Assembly (NCBI RefSeq): GCF_005768555.2
Contig: NZ_VCHX02000047.1
Coordinates: forward strand, 62,253 to 126,252
Length of the DNA stretch: 64,000 bases
Origin: Streptomyces sporangiiformans
GTDB lineage: Bacteria > Actinomycetota > Actinomycetes > Streptomycetales > Streptomycetaceae
Reading direction: 5' to 3'
Below are positions 43,062-52,434 of the stretch, piece after piece. The notes under the pieces are model-generated. The model was not told the origin of the DNA and searched no databases. It saw nothing but the letters and a program-made list of their open reading frames with translations. Within the stretch, counting starts at the first letter, position 1. Each line of letters starts with the position of its first letter. The translations under genes and the position numbers were made by a program.

Positions 43062-45191
43062 CTACGCGGGAACGCTGGCCACGCCCGGCTCCAGGAATCG
43101 CTTCCCGTTCACCCGCTCGGAGACGTCCTCACGGTCCAGGTACGGCGTGATGCCGCCCAGGTGGAAGGGCCAGCCGGCGCCGGTGATCAGGCACAGGTCG
43201 ATGTCCTGGGCCTCGGCGACGACGTCCTCGTCGAGCATGATCCCGATCTCCTGGGCGACGGCGTCGAGCACCCGGGCACGCACCTGCTCCTCGGTCAGGA
43301 CGGTGTCGCCCTGCTTGAGCAGCGCGGCAACCTCCGGGTCCAGCTCCGGCTTCCCGCTGTCGTACACGTAGAAGCCGCGCTTGCCCGCCTTGACGACGGC
43401 GGCGAGGTTCGGGGAGACCTTGAAGCGGTCCGGGAACGCGCCGTGCAGCGTCTCGGAGACATGCAGGCCGATCGCCGGGCCGACCAGCTCCAGCAGCACC
43501 AGCGGAGACATCGGCAGTCCGAGGGGCTCGACGGCCTTCTCGGCGACCTCGACCGGGGTGCCCTCGTCGATGACGTTCTGGATCTCGCCCATGAAGCGGG
43601 TGAGGATGCGGTTCACGACGAACGCCGGGGCGTCCTTGACCAGGACCGCGGTCTTCTTCAGCTTCTTGGCGACGGCGAACGCCGTGGCCAGGGAAGCGTC
43701 ATCAGTCTGCTCGCCGCGGACGATCTCAAGGAGCGGCAGAACCGCGACCGGGTTGAAGAAGTGGAAGCCCACGACCCGCTCGGGGTTCTTGAGCTTCGAC
43801 GCCATCTCGGACACCGACAGCGAAGACGTGTTCGTGGCGAAGATGGCGTGCGCCGGGGCGACCGCCTCGACCTCCGCGAACACCTGCTGCTTGACGCCGA
43901 TCTCCTCGAAGACGGCCTCGATGACGAAGTCGGCGTCCGAGAAGCCCTCCGCCTTGTCGAGGACACCGGTGACCAGGGCCTTCAGGCGGTTCGCCTTGTC
44001 CTGGTTGATCCGGCCCTTGCCGAGCAGCTTGTCGATCTCGGCGTGCACGTAACCGACACCCTTGTCGACCCGCTCCTGGTCGATGTCGGTCAGTACGACC
44101 GGCACCTCCAGGCGGCGCAGGAAGAGCAGTGCGAGCTGGCTGGCCATCAGACCGGCGCCGACCACGCCCACCTTGGTGACCGGACGGGCCAGGGACTTGT
44201 CCGGGGCGCCCGCCGGGCGCTTGCCGCGCTTCTGGACCAGGTTGAACGCGTAGATGCCGGCGCGCAGTTCGCCGCCCATGATCAGGTCGGCGAGGGCCAC
44301 GTCCTCGGCGTCGTACCCCTGCTGCAGGTCGCCGTTCTTGGCCGCGGCGATGATGTCCAGCGCGCGGTACGCGGCCGGGGCCGCGCCGTGCACCTTGCTG
44401 TCCGCGATGAAGCGGCCCCGCTCGACAGCCTGGTCCCAGGCCTCGGTGCGGTCGATGACCGGGCGCGTGACCTCGGTGTCGCCGTTGAGGACGGACGCCG
44501 TCCACACCAGCGACTGCTCAAGGAAGTCCGCGCCCTCGAAGAGGGCGTCGGCGATGCCGAGGTCGTAGACCTGCTGGCCCTTGAGCTGCTTGTTCTGGTT
44601 GAGCGAGTTCTCGATGATGACGGTGACGGCGTTGTCCGCGCCGATCAGGTTCGGCAGCAGGGTGCAACCGCCCCAGCCCGGGACCAGGCCCAGGAAGACC
44701 TCGGGAAGCGAGAACGCGGGCAGCGCCTTCGACACCGTGCGGTACTTGCAGTGCAGACCGACCTCGACGCCGCCGCCCATCGCCGCGCCGTTGTAGTACG
44801 CGAAGGTCGGCACGGCCAGCGCGGAGAGGCGCTTGAAGACCTCGTGGCCGCCCTTGCCGATGGCGAGCGCGTCGTCGTGGTTCTTCAGCAGCTCGACGCC
44901 CTTGAGGTCCGCGCCGACGGCGAAGATGAACGGCTTGCCGGTGACGCCGACACCGACGATCTCGCCGGCCGCGGCCTCCTTCTCGACCTGGTCGATGGCG
45001 GTGTTGAGGTTCGCCAGCGAAGCCGGGCCGAAGGTGGTCGGCTTGGTGTGGTCGAGACCGTTGTCCAGCGTGATGAGCGCGAAACGGCCCGCGTTGGCCG
45101 GCAGGTCGAGATGGCGCACGTGCGCCTGTGTCACGACCTCGTCGGGGAACAGCTCGGCCGCACCCTTCAACAGCTCAGTGATGGTGCTCAC
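43062..45191 (-). CDS. FadB-like enoyl-CoA hydratase/3-hydroxyacyl-CoA dehydrogenase
   Basis: A 709-residue bifunctional beta-oxidation enzyme. The N-terminal crotonase domain (about 1-300) has NGAAMGGGVEVGLHCKYR and LPEVFLGLVPGWGG with the two catalytic Glu. The NAD-binding domain starts at VGVVGAGLMASQLAL (about 330) and contains the ATNTSSLSVSEMA and VVGFHFFNPVAVLPLLEIV motifs; C-terminal HAD domains follow. GTG at 45191 overlaps the thiolase stop (GTGA). It works with the thiolase as the trifunctional complex. Confidence 0.95.
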   Translation of the reverse strand: MSTITELLKGAAELFPDEVVTQAHVRHLDLPANAGRFALITLDNGLDHTKPTTFGPASLANLNTAIDQVEKEAAAGEIVGVGVTGKPFIFAVGADLKGVELLKNHDDALAIGKGGHEVFKRLSALAVPTFAYYNGAAMGGGVEVGLHCKYRTVSKALPAFSLPEVFLGLVPGWGGCTLLPNLIGADNAVTVIIENSLNQNKQLKGQQVYDLGIADALFEGADFLEQSLVWTASVLNGDTEVTRPVIDRTEAWDQAVERGRFIADSKVHGAAPAAYRALDIIAAAKNGDLQQGYDAEDVALADLIMGGELRAGIYAFNLVQKRGKRPAGAPDKSLARPVTKVGVVGAGLMASQLALLFLRRLEVPVVLTDIDQERVDKGVGYVHAEIDKLLGKGRINQDKANRLKALVTGVLDKAEGFSDADFVIEAVFEEIGVKQQVFAEVEAVAPAHAIFATNTSSLSVSEMASKLKNPERVVGFHFFNPVAVLPLLEIVRGEQTDDASLATAFAVAKKLKKTAVLVKDAPAFVVNRILTRFMGEIQNVIDEGTPVEVAEKAVEPLGLPMSPLVLLELVGPAIGLHVSETLHGAFPDRFKVSPNLAAVVKAGKRGFYVYDSGKPELDPEVAALLKQGDTVLTEEQVRARVLDAVAQEIGIMLDEDVVAEAQDIDLCLITGAGWPFHLGGITPYLDREDVSERVNGKRFLEPGVASVPA

Positions 45192-46405
45192 TTGTCCCCC
45201 TCGAAGTTCGGGTTCTCCCAGATGACCGTCGCGCCCATGCCGAAGCCGACGCACATGGTGGTCAGGCCGTAGCGGACGTGCGGCTGCTCCTCGAACTGGC
45301 GGGCCAGCTGCGTCATCAGGCGGACGCCGGAGGAGGCCAGCGGGTGGCCGAACGCGATGGCGCCGCCGTACTGGTTGACGCGCGCGTCGTCGTCCGCGAT
45401 GCCGTAGTGGTCAAGGAAGGCCAGGACCTGGACGGCGAACGCCTCGTTGATCTCGAAGAGGTTGATGTCCTCGATCGACAGGCCCGCCTTGGCGAGGGCC
45501 TTCTCGGTCGCCGGGATCGGGCCGTAGCCCATCACCTCGGGCTCGACGCCCGCGAAGGCGTACGAGACCAGGCGCATCTTGACCGGCAGGTCGTTCTCGC
45601 GAGCGAAGTCCTCGGAGGCGATGATCGAGGCGGTGGCGCCGTCGTTCAGACCGGCCGCGTTACCGGCCGTGACCCGGCCGTGGACGCGGAACGGGGTCTT
45701 GAGACCGGCGAGGTTCTCCAGGGTCGTACCCGGGCGCATCGGCTCGTCGGCGGTGACCAGGCCCCAGCCCGTCTCACCCGCCTCCTCGTTGGTGCGGCGT
45801 ACGGAGATGGGCACCAGGTCGGCCTGGATCTTGCCGTTGGCGTACGCCTTGGCGGCCTTCTCCTGCGAGCGCACGGCGAACTCGTCGGCGCGCTGCTTGG
45901 TGATGTGCGGGTAGCGGTCGTGCAGGTTCTCCGCGGTCATGCCCATGAACAGGGCCGACTCGTCGACCAGCTTCTCGCTCACGAACCGCGGGTTCGGGTC
46001 CACACCCTCGCCCATCGGGTGGCGGCCCATGTGCTCGACGCCACCGGCGATGACGGCGTCGTACGCGCCGAAGGCGATCGAACCGGCCGTGGTCGTCACG
46101 GCGGTCAGCGCGCCCGCGCACATGCGGTCGATCGAGTAGCCGGGGACGGACTGCGGCAGCCCGGCCAGGATGCCCGCGGTGCGGCCGATGGTCAGGCCCT
46201 GGTCGCCGATCTGCGTGGTCGCGGCGATGGCGACCTCGTCGACCTTCTTCGGGTCGAGACCCGGGTTGCGGCGCAGCAGCTCCCGGATCGCCTTCACGAC
46301 GAGGTCATCGGCGCGGGTCTCGTGGTAGATGCCCTTCGGGCCCGCCTTGCCGAACGGTGTGCGGACGCCGTCGACGAAGACGACGTCCCTGACGGTACGA
46401 GGCAC
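45188..46405 (-). CDS. Acetyl-CoA acyltransferase (thiolase, FadA-like)
   Basis: A 405-residue thiolase. The acylated Cys96 is in DRMCAGAL; NEAFA, GHPLASSGVR and the second Cys in CVGFGMGAT complete the active site. It cleaves 3-ketoacyl-CoA to acetyl-CoA and a shortened acyl-CoA. GTG at 46405 after GGAGGAG. First gene of the fadAB-type operon. Confidence 0.95.
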   Translation of the reverse strand: MPRTVRDVVFVDGVRTPFGKAGPKGIYHETRADDLVVKAIRELLRRNPGLDPKKVDEVAIAATTQIGDQGLTIGRTAGILAGLPQSVPGYSIDRMCAGALTAVTTTAGSIAFGAYDAVIAGGVEHMGRHPMGEGVDPNPRFVSEKLVDESALFMGMTAENLHDRYPHITKQRADEFAVRSQEKAAKAYANGKIQADLVPISVRRTNEEAGETGWGLVTADEPMRPGTTLENLAGLKTPFRVHGRVTAGNAAGLNDGATASIIASEDFARENDLPVKMRLVSYAFAGVEPEVMGYGPIPATEKALAKAGLSIEDINLFEINEAFAVQVLAFLDHYGIADDDARVNQYGGAIAFGHPLASSGVRLMTQLARQFEEQPHVRYGLTTMCVGFGMGATVIWENPNFEGDK

Positions 46406-46528
46406 GATGGCTCTCCTCCAGATGCGGGATGGCACTGCTGCGCGGCACACACGCCTGAGCGCGCGCTCACCCTCATGCTACTTGCGGGTAACCATGCTGC
46501 ACAGTCCCCCCGCCGGGAGCGGTGAAGG

Positions 46529-47566
46529 TCACACCTTCGGAGGCGCTGTGGATCCCCTCGGGGTCAGCACCGGTGTCGGTACGGGATGCGAGCCGGGCCC
46601 CTCTCCCGTGATCACCCCGAACAACGTGCGCGCCACGTCCGCCCCGAATCCGTGGACGTCATGGCTCATCGCCGACAGCGTCGGATGGGTGAGGCGGCAC
46701 AACTGGGAGTCGTCCCAGGCGAGCAGCGAGACGTCGCCGGGGACGTTGAGGCCCATCTCGGAGGCGACCGAGAGCCCGGCCACGGCCATGATGTCGTTGT
46801 CGTACACGATCGCCGTCGGCCGGTCCGGCGGCGCGGCGCTCAGCAGCGACCGGGTGGCCCGCGCGCCCTCCTCCCCGGAGAAGTCGGTGGCGACCTGCCG
46901 CGCCCCGGCGATCCCGAGGGCCCGGGTGGCCTCGTCGAAGGCGGCCGTACGGATCGAGGTGTGCCCGAGCGCCGCCGCGCCGCCCACCCGGGCGATCCGC
47001 CGGTGGCCGAGCGCGGCGAGATAGCCCACGGCCTCCGTCACGGCGGTCGCGTCGTCGGTCCACACGGAGGTGAGGCTGCCGGTCAGGGAGGGATGCCCCA
47101 CCGCGACGACCGGCAGCCCGAGGCGCTCCGCCGCGGGCACGCGCGGATCATCCGCGCGGAAGTCGACGAGGATCGACCCGCTCACCTGCTTCCCCCGCCA
47201 CCACGCGTCCTGCAGCCCCACCTCCTCCTCCACGTTCCGGACCAGCCGCAGAAGCAGCGAACAGGAGCGTTCGGTCAGGACGCTCTCCACGCCGGAGACG
47301 AACTCCATATAGAACGGCTCGAGCCCGAGCAGCTGCGCCGGCCGGCAGATCGCGAGCCCGACCACGTCGACGCGTGAGCTGGACAGCGACCGGGCCGCGA
47401 GGTTCGGCGCCCAGCCCAACTCCCGGGCGGCCTCGAAGATCCGGTCCCTCGTCGCCTCGGACAGCCCCGGCTTGTGGTTGAAGGCGAGCGACACCGCCCC
47501 TTTGGACACCCCGGCACGCGCGGCGACGTCCTTGATGGTCACGCGGGGTGTCGGCGAGGTCGTCAT
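46529..47566 (-). CDS. LacI-family regulator of the mannoside locus
   Basis: A 345-residue LacI regulator. HTH at VTIKDVAARAGVSKGAVSLAFN with hinge helix NLAARSLSSSR, followed by the periplasmic-binding-like effector domain (residues 65-340). Its ATG overlaps the stop of the beta-mannosidase gene (ATGA), so it is made with the enzyme whose expression it probably represses. The likely effector is a manno-oligosaccharide or other beta-mannoside; operators are proposed at 49991-50064. Confidence 0.92.
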   Translation of the reverse strand: MTTSPTPRVTIKDVAARAGVSKGAVSLAFNHKPGLSEATRDRIFEAARELGWAPNLAARSLSSSRVDVVGLAICRPAQLLGLEPFYMEFVSGVESVLTERSCSLLLRLVRNVEEEVGLQDAWWRGKQVSGSILVDFRADDPRVPAAERLGLPVVAVGHPSLTGSLTSVWTDDATAVTEAVGYLAALGHRRIARVGGAAALGHTSIRTAAFDEATRALGIAGARQVATDFSGEEGARATRSLLSAAPPDRPTAIVYDNDIMAVAGLSVASEMGLNVPGDVSLLAWDDSQLCRLTHPTLSAMSHDVHGFGADVARTLFGVITGEGPGSHPVPTPVLTPRGSTAPPKV

Positions 47567-49977
47567 CGGGTGGGCTCCACGCAGTACAGGGCGGCTCGTG
47601 CGGCAGCCGCGGCCGCATCGCCCCGAGTCTCCCAGCCGCGTACCGCCATGGTCACCTGCTCGCCGGGCAGCAGCGTGACCAGCCCCCGGTCGGTCGAGGC
47701 GGCGGGCGCCAGCCGGTCGGCCTGAAGAAGCAGATCCCGCACGAGGGTGTGGGCCGTCACGGTGACCTCGCCGGGCGCGACGGTCACGTCGAACCTCGGC
47801 CGCGGGTAAGGGACTTCACGGTCCGGCACGGGGAAGTACAGCGCCCGCAGCCCGTCGGCGTCCGCCACGAGGAACTCCTTCGGACCGGCGGGCTCCAGTT
47901 CCTTGGGCACGGGCGTGCGGGCGACCGCTCGCGCGCCGGCCGCGAGCTCCGAGGTCGTCTCGGCCACGACGCCGCCCTCGACGGACATCCGCCGCAGCGT
48001 GAGCGACGACGACCACGGGTCCGCGGACTGGTTGACGGCGGCCACCGTCAACCGCTGGTCACGGACTTGGAGGGTGAGCAGCCGGTCCGCGTACAGCCGC
48101 TTCAGCTCGTGGTACAGCGGTTTCTCCCGCCCGTCCCCGTCGATCGCCGCCCAGGACGTCACCGGCCAGCAGTCGTTGAGCTGCCACACGATCGTGCCCG
48201 CGCACACCGGCCAGTGCGAGCGCCAGTACTCGATCCCCGTGGCGACCGCCCGCGCCTGGTTGACCTGCGTGAGGTAGTGCCAGCGGTCGAAGTCCCCCTC
48301 GCTGAAGCCCCCTTCGGGCAGCGCGAAGTGATGTGCCAGACCGCGCTCCAGCTTGCCGTTCCCGTCGTCCGCCTTCTGGTGGTGCAGCATTCCGGGGGAG
48401 TCGGGGGCGAGCCGCTCACCCGGCAGCGCGCGCCGCAGTGTGGCGTACGCGGGCGGTGCCTGCCAGCCGAACTCGGCCACGAAACGCGGGACTTCGGACC
48501 GGTACGCGGCGTAGTCGAGGCGGTTCCACACATCCCAGGAGTGGTGCGTGCCGTGCGCGGGGTCGTTCGGGTGGTGGTCCCAGGAACCCGACCAGGGGCT
48601 GCCCGCCGTGTAGGGCCGTGTCGGGTCCGACTCGGCCACCACACGGGGCAGGACACCCAGGTAGTACCCCTCGCCCCACGAGTCCCCGGCCAGCCGCCCC
48701 TCCCAGCCCCAGTCCCTGAAGCCCCACAGGTTCTCGTTGTTGCCGTTCCACAGCACGAGCGAGGGATGCGGCATCAGCCGTACGACGTTCTCGCGCGCCT
48801 CCGCCTCCACCTCGCCGCGCAGGGGCTGCTCCTCGGGGTAGGCGGCGCAGGCGAAGGGGAAGTCCTGCCAGACGAGCAGGCCCAGCTCGTCGCAGGCGTC
48901 GTAGAAGTCCTCGCTCTCGTAGATCCCGCCGCCCCAGACGCGTACGAGGTCCACGCCGGCCTCGGCCGCCTGCGTGAGCCGGGTGCGGTAGCGCTCGCGG
49001 GTGATCCGGGACGGGAAGACGTCGTCGGGGATCCAGTTGACGCCCCGAGCGAAGAGTCGTTCGCCGTTGACGACAAGGGTGAAACCGGAGCCGTGCGCGT
49101 CGGCGCTCCGGTCCAGCTCGACGCTCCGGAAGCCGATGCGCCGGCGCCATGTGTCGAGCGGGCCGACCTCGCCGTGCAGCTCCAACTCCACCTCGTACAA
49201 CGGCTGTTCGCCATAGCCCCGGGGCCACCACAGTGCGACGTCCGGCACTTGGAGGCGTACCAGACCGCTGGTGCCGTCGATCGTCGCCGATGCCCGCACC
49301 CCGCCGACCCGGGCCGTCACGGAGAGCTCCGCCTCGACCCTGGTCCGCTCGACGTCGACGTACAACTCGACGTGCCCCCGGGCCCTGCCGTCGGCCCGTC
49401 CGTCCTCGACCGTCACCAGCGGCCGCACGCGGGCGATCCGCGCGGTCGACCACCGCTCCAGCCGCACCGGCTTCCAGATGCCGGCCGTCACCAGTGTCGG
49501 GCCCCAGTCCCAGCCGAAGGAGCAGGCCATCTTGCGGAGGTACTGGAAGGGCTCGGGATACGCGTTCGGCCGCTCGCCGAGCCGCTCCCGCACCGCCTCG
49601 GCCTCGGTGTAGGCGGAGAGGAAGCGTACGGCGAGCGGGCCTTCGAGGCCCGTGACGTCGAAGCGGTGGGAGCGGTGCATGTTCCGTGCCCGGCCGAGGA
49701 GCTGGCCGTCGACACGGATCTCGGCGACCGTGTCCAGTCCGTCGAAGACGAGGTCGGTCTGCTCGTGCTCGCGCGCAGCGGCGTTCAGTGTCGTCTCGTA
49801 CGTCCAGTCCCGCCGCCCCACCCACGCCACCTCGGCCTCGGCCAGGCCGAGGAAGGGGTCCGGGATGACCCCGGCGGCCAGCAGATCCGTGTGCACACAG
49901 CCCGGTACCGCCGCGGGGAGAGCGGCCCCGTCATGGCGAAGGGTCCAGCCCTCGGTGAGCGGTGTGACGTCCAGCAT
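47563..49977 (-). CDS. GH2 beta-mannosidase
   Basis: An 804-residue glycoside hydrolase of family 2. The N-terminal sugar-binding domain runs about 10-170, an immunoglobulin-like domain about 180-290, the TIM barrel about 295-590. The acid/base is Glu415 in WNGNNEN, the nucleophile Glu502 in VAEFGWQ. CSFGWDWGPTLVTAGIWKP is typical of beta-mannosidases. No signal peptide, so it acts on imported oligosaccharides. ATG at 49977 after AGGGAG. Divergent from the ABC importer genes. Confidence 0.93.
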   Translation of the reverse strand: MLDVTPLTEGWTLRHDGAALPAAVPGCVHTDLLAAGVIPDPFLGLAEAEVAWVGRRDWTYETTLNAAAREHEQTDLVFDGLDTVAEIRVDGQLLGRARNMHRSHRFDVTGLEGPLAVRFLSAYTEAEAVRERLGERPNAYPEPFQYLRKMACSFGWDWGPTLVTAGIWKPVRLERWSTARIARVRPLVTVEDGRADGRARGHVELYVDVERTRVEAELSVTARVGGVRASATIDGTSGLVRLQVPDVALWWPRGYGEQPLYEVELELHGEVGPLDTWRRRIGFRSVELDRSADAHGSGFTLVVNGERLFARGVNWIPDDVFPSRITRERYRTRLTQAAEAGVDLVRVWGGGIYESEDFYDACDELGLLVWQDFPFACAAYPEEQPLRGEVEAEARENVVRLMPHPSLVLWNGNNENLWGFRDWGWEGRLAGDSWGEGYYLGVLPRVVAESDPTRPYTAGSPWSGSWDHHPNDPAHGTHHSWDVWNRLDYAAYRSEVPRFVAEFGWQAPPAYATLRRALPGERLAPDSPGMLHHQKADDGNGKLERGLAHHFALPEGGFSEGDFDRWHYLTQVNQARAVATGIEYWRSHWPVCAGTIVWQLNDCWPVTSWAAIDGDGREKPLYHELKRLYADRLLTLQVRDQRLTVAAVNQSADPWSSSLTLRRMSVEGGVVAETTSELAAGARAVARTPVPKELEPAGPKEFLVADADGLRALYFPVPDREVPYPRPRFDVTVAPGEVTVTAHTLVRDLLLQADRLAPAASTDRGLVTLLPGEQVTMAVRGWETRGDAAAAAARAALYCVEPTR

Positions 49978-49990
49978 GCGCACTCCCTAA

Positions 49991-50064
49991 ACCGGTATAG
50001 GCCTGTAGTAAGCCAGGCTGAGACATACTTTGGGCATCGTTGGCGAAATAGGGACTTTACCGGT
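49991..50064. promoter_or_regulatory. Paired ACCGGT operators between beta-mannosidase and importer
   Basis: TAAACCGGTATA (core ACCGGT at 49991-49996) and TTTACCGGTTCA (core at 50059-50064) approximate a common palindrome TAAACCGGTTTA. Each lies near one of the divergent starts, 68 bp apart centre to centre. The central CG fits LacI-family operators. Confidence 0.65.
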
Positions 50065-50137
50065 TCAGTAACGGATGCCAGAGTGCCGAACCAGCCATCC
50101 CACTCGTGCTCATCCGTCCCTGAACGGAGCTGGTGCA

Positions 50138-51487
50138 ATGAACCGCCGCACGGCACACCGCACACACCGCACGAAACGCCGCACGACACTCGCCGGAACA
50201 CTTCTCGCCACCGCGCTGCTGGCCACGGCCTGCACCGGGAGCGGCGGCACGTCGAAGGGCGAGGACGCCCAGGCCCCCGACGACCCGAAGAGCGTGTCCG
50301 GGACGATCAAGGTGCTGACCCACCGGACCGACCTCGCGCAGGACGGCACGCTGAAGAAATACGCCGCCGAGTTCAACAAGACCCACCCGAAGGTCAAGGT
50401 CGAGTTCGAGGCCCTCACGGACTACGAGGGCGAGGTCAAGATCCGTATGAACACGGAGAACTACGGCGACGTCCTGATGATCCCCGCCGTGATCAAGAAG
50501 AACGACTACCCCAAGTTCTTCGCCTCCCTGGGAACGGTGGCCGAGCGCAGCAAGAAGTACCTCTTCACCGACTTCACCTCGGTCGAGGACAAGGTCTACG
50601 GACAGAGCCCGATGGGCGCGGTCCCCGGGTTCCTCTACAACAAGAAGGTCTGGAAGGCGGCCGGGATCACCGACTGGCCCACCACGCCCGCCGAGTTCAT
50701 CGACGCGCTCAAGGCCGTCAAGTCCAAGACCGACGCGGTCCCGTACTACACGAACTTCAAGGACATGTGGCCGCTGAGCCAGTGGACGAGCGTCAACGGC
50801 TCGGTCGGCTGCGACACGCAGGCCACCACGCGGCTCGCGGAGGGCAACCCCTGGGCCAAGGGCGCCGACCTGCGGGTCGGTGACACGCTGCTGTACGACA
50901 TCGTGCGCGAGGGACTGATCGAGAAGGACCCGACGACCACCAACTGGGAAGCGTCCAAGCCCAAGCTGGCGAAGGGCGACATCGCCACGATGTGGCTCGG
51001 CTCCTGGGCGGTCGTCCAGTTCCAGGCGGCGGCGAAGAAGGCCGGCACCAACCCCGACGACATCGGCTTCATGCCCTTCCCGGCCCAGGTGGACGGCACG
51101 TTCTGCGCGACCATGTCGCCCGACTACAACCAGGCCGTCAACGTCAACTCCGATCACAAGGAGGCGGCCCGCGCCTGGATCGACTGGTTCACCGACAAGT
51201 CCGGCTACGCGGAAGCGAACATGGCCCTCTCACCGGTCAAGGGCGCCCCGCTTCCCGAGGTGCTGAAGCCGTACGAGAAAGCGGGCGTGAAGCTCATCGA
51301 GCTCGACGACGCGCAGGGCGCGGCGGTCAAGGAGATCGACAACCAGTCGGAGGTCGGCATCAACAAGCCCGACTACCGCCAGGACCTCGTCGACCTCGCG
51401 CGCGGCGCCAAGAAGGGGAGCCTCGACGACTTCCTGGGCGACCTCGGCAAGCGCTGGACCGAGGCGGCCAAGACCGCGGGTTCGTGA
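50138..51487 (+). CDS. Sugar ABC substrate-binding lipoprotein (mannoside locus)
   Basis: A 449-residue family 1 solute-binding protein. The lipobox is LLATAC near residue 32. Body motifs: TIKVLTHRTDLAQDGTL, NYGDVLMIPAVIK, YGQSPMGAVPGFLYNKKVWK, GDIATMWLGSWAV. ATG at 50138 preceded by GGAG. Its stop overlaps the next start (TGATG). Co-location with a cytoplasmic beta-mannosidase suggests manno-oligosaccharides as the ligand. Confidence 0.92.
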   Translation: MNRRTAHRTHRTKRRTTLAGTLLATALLATACTGSGGTSKGEDAQAPDDPKSVSGTIKVLTHRTDLAQDGTLKKYAAEFNKTHPKVKVEFEALTDYEGEVKIRMNTENYGDVLMIPAVIKKNDYPKFFASLGTVAERSKKYLFTDFTSVEDKVYGQSPMGAVPGFLYNKKVWKAAGITDWPTTPAEFIDALKAVKSKTDAVPYYTNFKDMWPLSQWTSVNGSVGCDTQATTRLAEGNPWAKGADLRVGDTLLYDIVREGLIEKDPTTTNWEASKPKLAKGDIATMWLGSWAVVQFQAAAKKAGTNPDDIGFMPFPAQVDGTFCATMSPDYNQAVNVNSDHKEAARAWIDWFTDKSGYAEANMALSPVKGAPLPEVLKPYEKAGVKLIELDDAQGAAVKEIDNQSEVGINKPDYRQDLVDLARGAKKGSLDDFLGDLGKRWTEAAKTAGS

Positions 51488-52434
51488 TGACGGACACGAC
51501 GACCGAGAAGGTGGCGCGGCCGCACAGTGCCGCGCCACCCGTCCGCAAGACCCAGGCACCGCGCCAGGTGCGCCTGCGGCGTGGCCTCACGCCCTGGCTG
51601 TTCCTCGCCGCCCCGCTGATCCTGCTGATCACCTTCACGTACGCGCCCGTCGCCAACATGGTCGCGTACAGCTTCACCGACTGGGACGGCGTCAGCCCCG
51701 AACTCAGCTACACGGGCGCCGAGAACTACGCAGAAATCTTCACCAGGGCGGAGCTCTTCCAGGTCTTCTTCGTCAGCGGCTACTACCTCGCCGCCTCGGT
51801 GGTCCAGATCGCCGCCGCGCTCTACTTCGCGACCATCCTGAGCTTCAACGTCCGCTTCCGGAACTTCTTCAAGGGCGTGCTCTTCTTCCCGTACCTGATC
51901 AACGGGGTCGCGATCGGTTTCGTCTTCCTCTACTTCTTCCAGGACGGCGGAACCCTGGACTCGGTGCTGCGGCTGCTCGGCGTCGAGTCCGACCGGGCGT
52001 GGCTGGGCACGTCGACGTCGGCCAACGTCTCCCTGGCAGGCGTCTCCGTGTGGCGCTACATGGGCCTGAACTTCGTCCTCTTCCTGGGCGCGATCCAGTC
52101 CATACCGGGGGAGTTGTACGAGGCCGCCGAGCTGGACGGCGCCAGTCGCTGGCACCAGTTCCGGTACATCATCGCGCCCGGGATCCGGCCCGTACTGAGC
52201 CTGAGCGTGATCCTGTCGATCTCCGGGTCGCTCTCCGTCTTCGAGATCCCGTACATCATGACCGGCGGCGCGACCGGCACCGAGACCTTCGTGATCCAGA
52301 CGGTGAAGCTGGCCTTCCAGTTCAACAAGACGGGGCTCGCCTCGGCGGCCGCGGTCGTACTGCTGCTGATCATCCTGGCGGTGACGTGGGTGCAGCGGCG
52401 GCTCGTTCCGGACGACAAGGTGGATCTCGTATGA
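51487..52434 (+). CDS. Sugar ABC permease, MalF type
   Basis: A 315-residue permease with six helices and the EAA loop YEAAELDGASRWHQFRYIIAPG. It starts at the ATG overlapping the binding-protein stop and ends overlapping the next ATG. No ATPase gene is present, so it probably uses the shared ATPase MsiK, as streptomycete CUT1 importers do. Confidence 0.93.
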   Translation: MTDTTTEKVARPHSAAPPVRKTQAPRQVRLRRGLTPWLFLAAPLILLITFTYAPVANMVAYSFTDWDGVSPELSYTGAENYAEIFTRAELFQVFFVSGYYLAASVVQIAAALYFATILSFNVRFRNFFKGVLFFPYLINGVAIGFVFLYFFQDGGTLDSVLRLLGVESDRAWLGTSTSANVSLAGVSVWRYMGLNFVLFLGAIQSIPGELYEAAELDGASRWHQFRYIIAPGIRPVLSLSVILSISGSLSVFEIPYIMTGGATGTETFVIQTVKLAFQFNKTGLASAAAVVLLLIILAVTWVQRRLVPDDKVDLV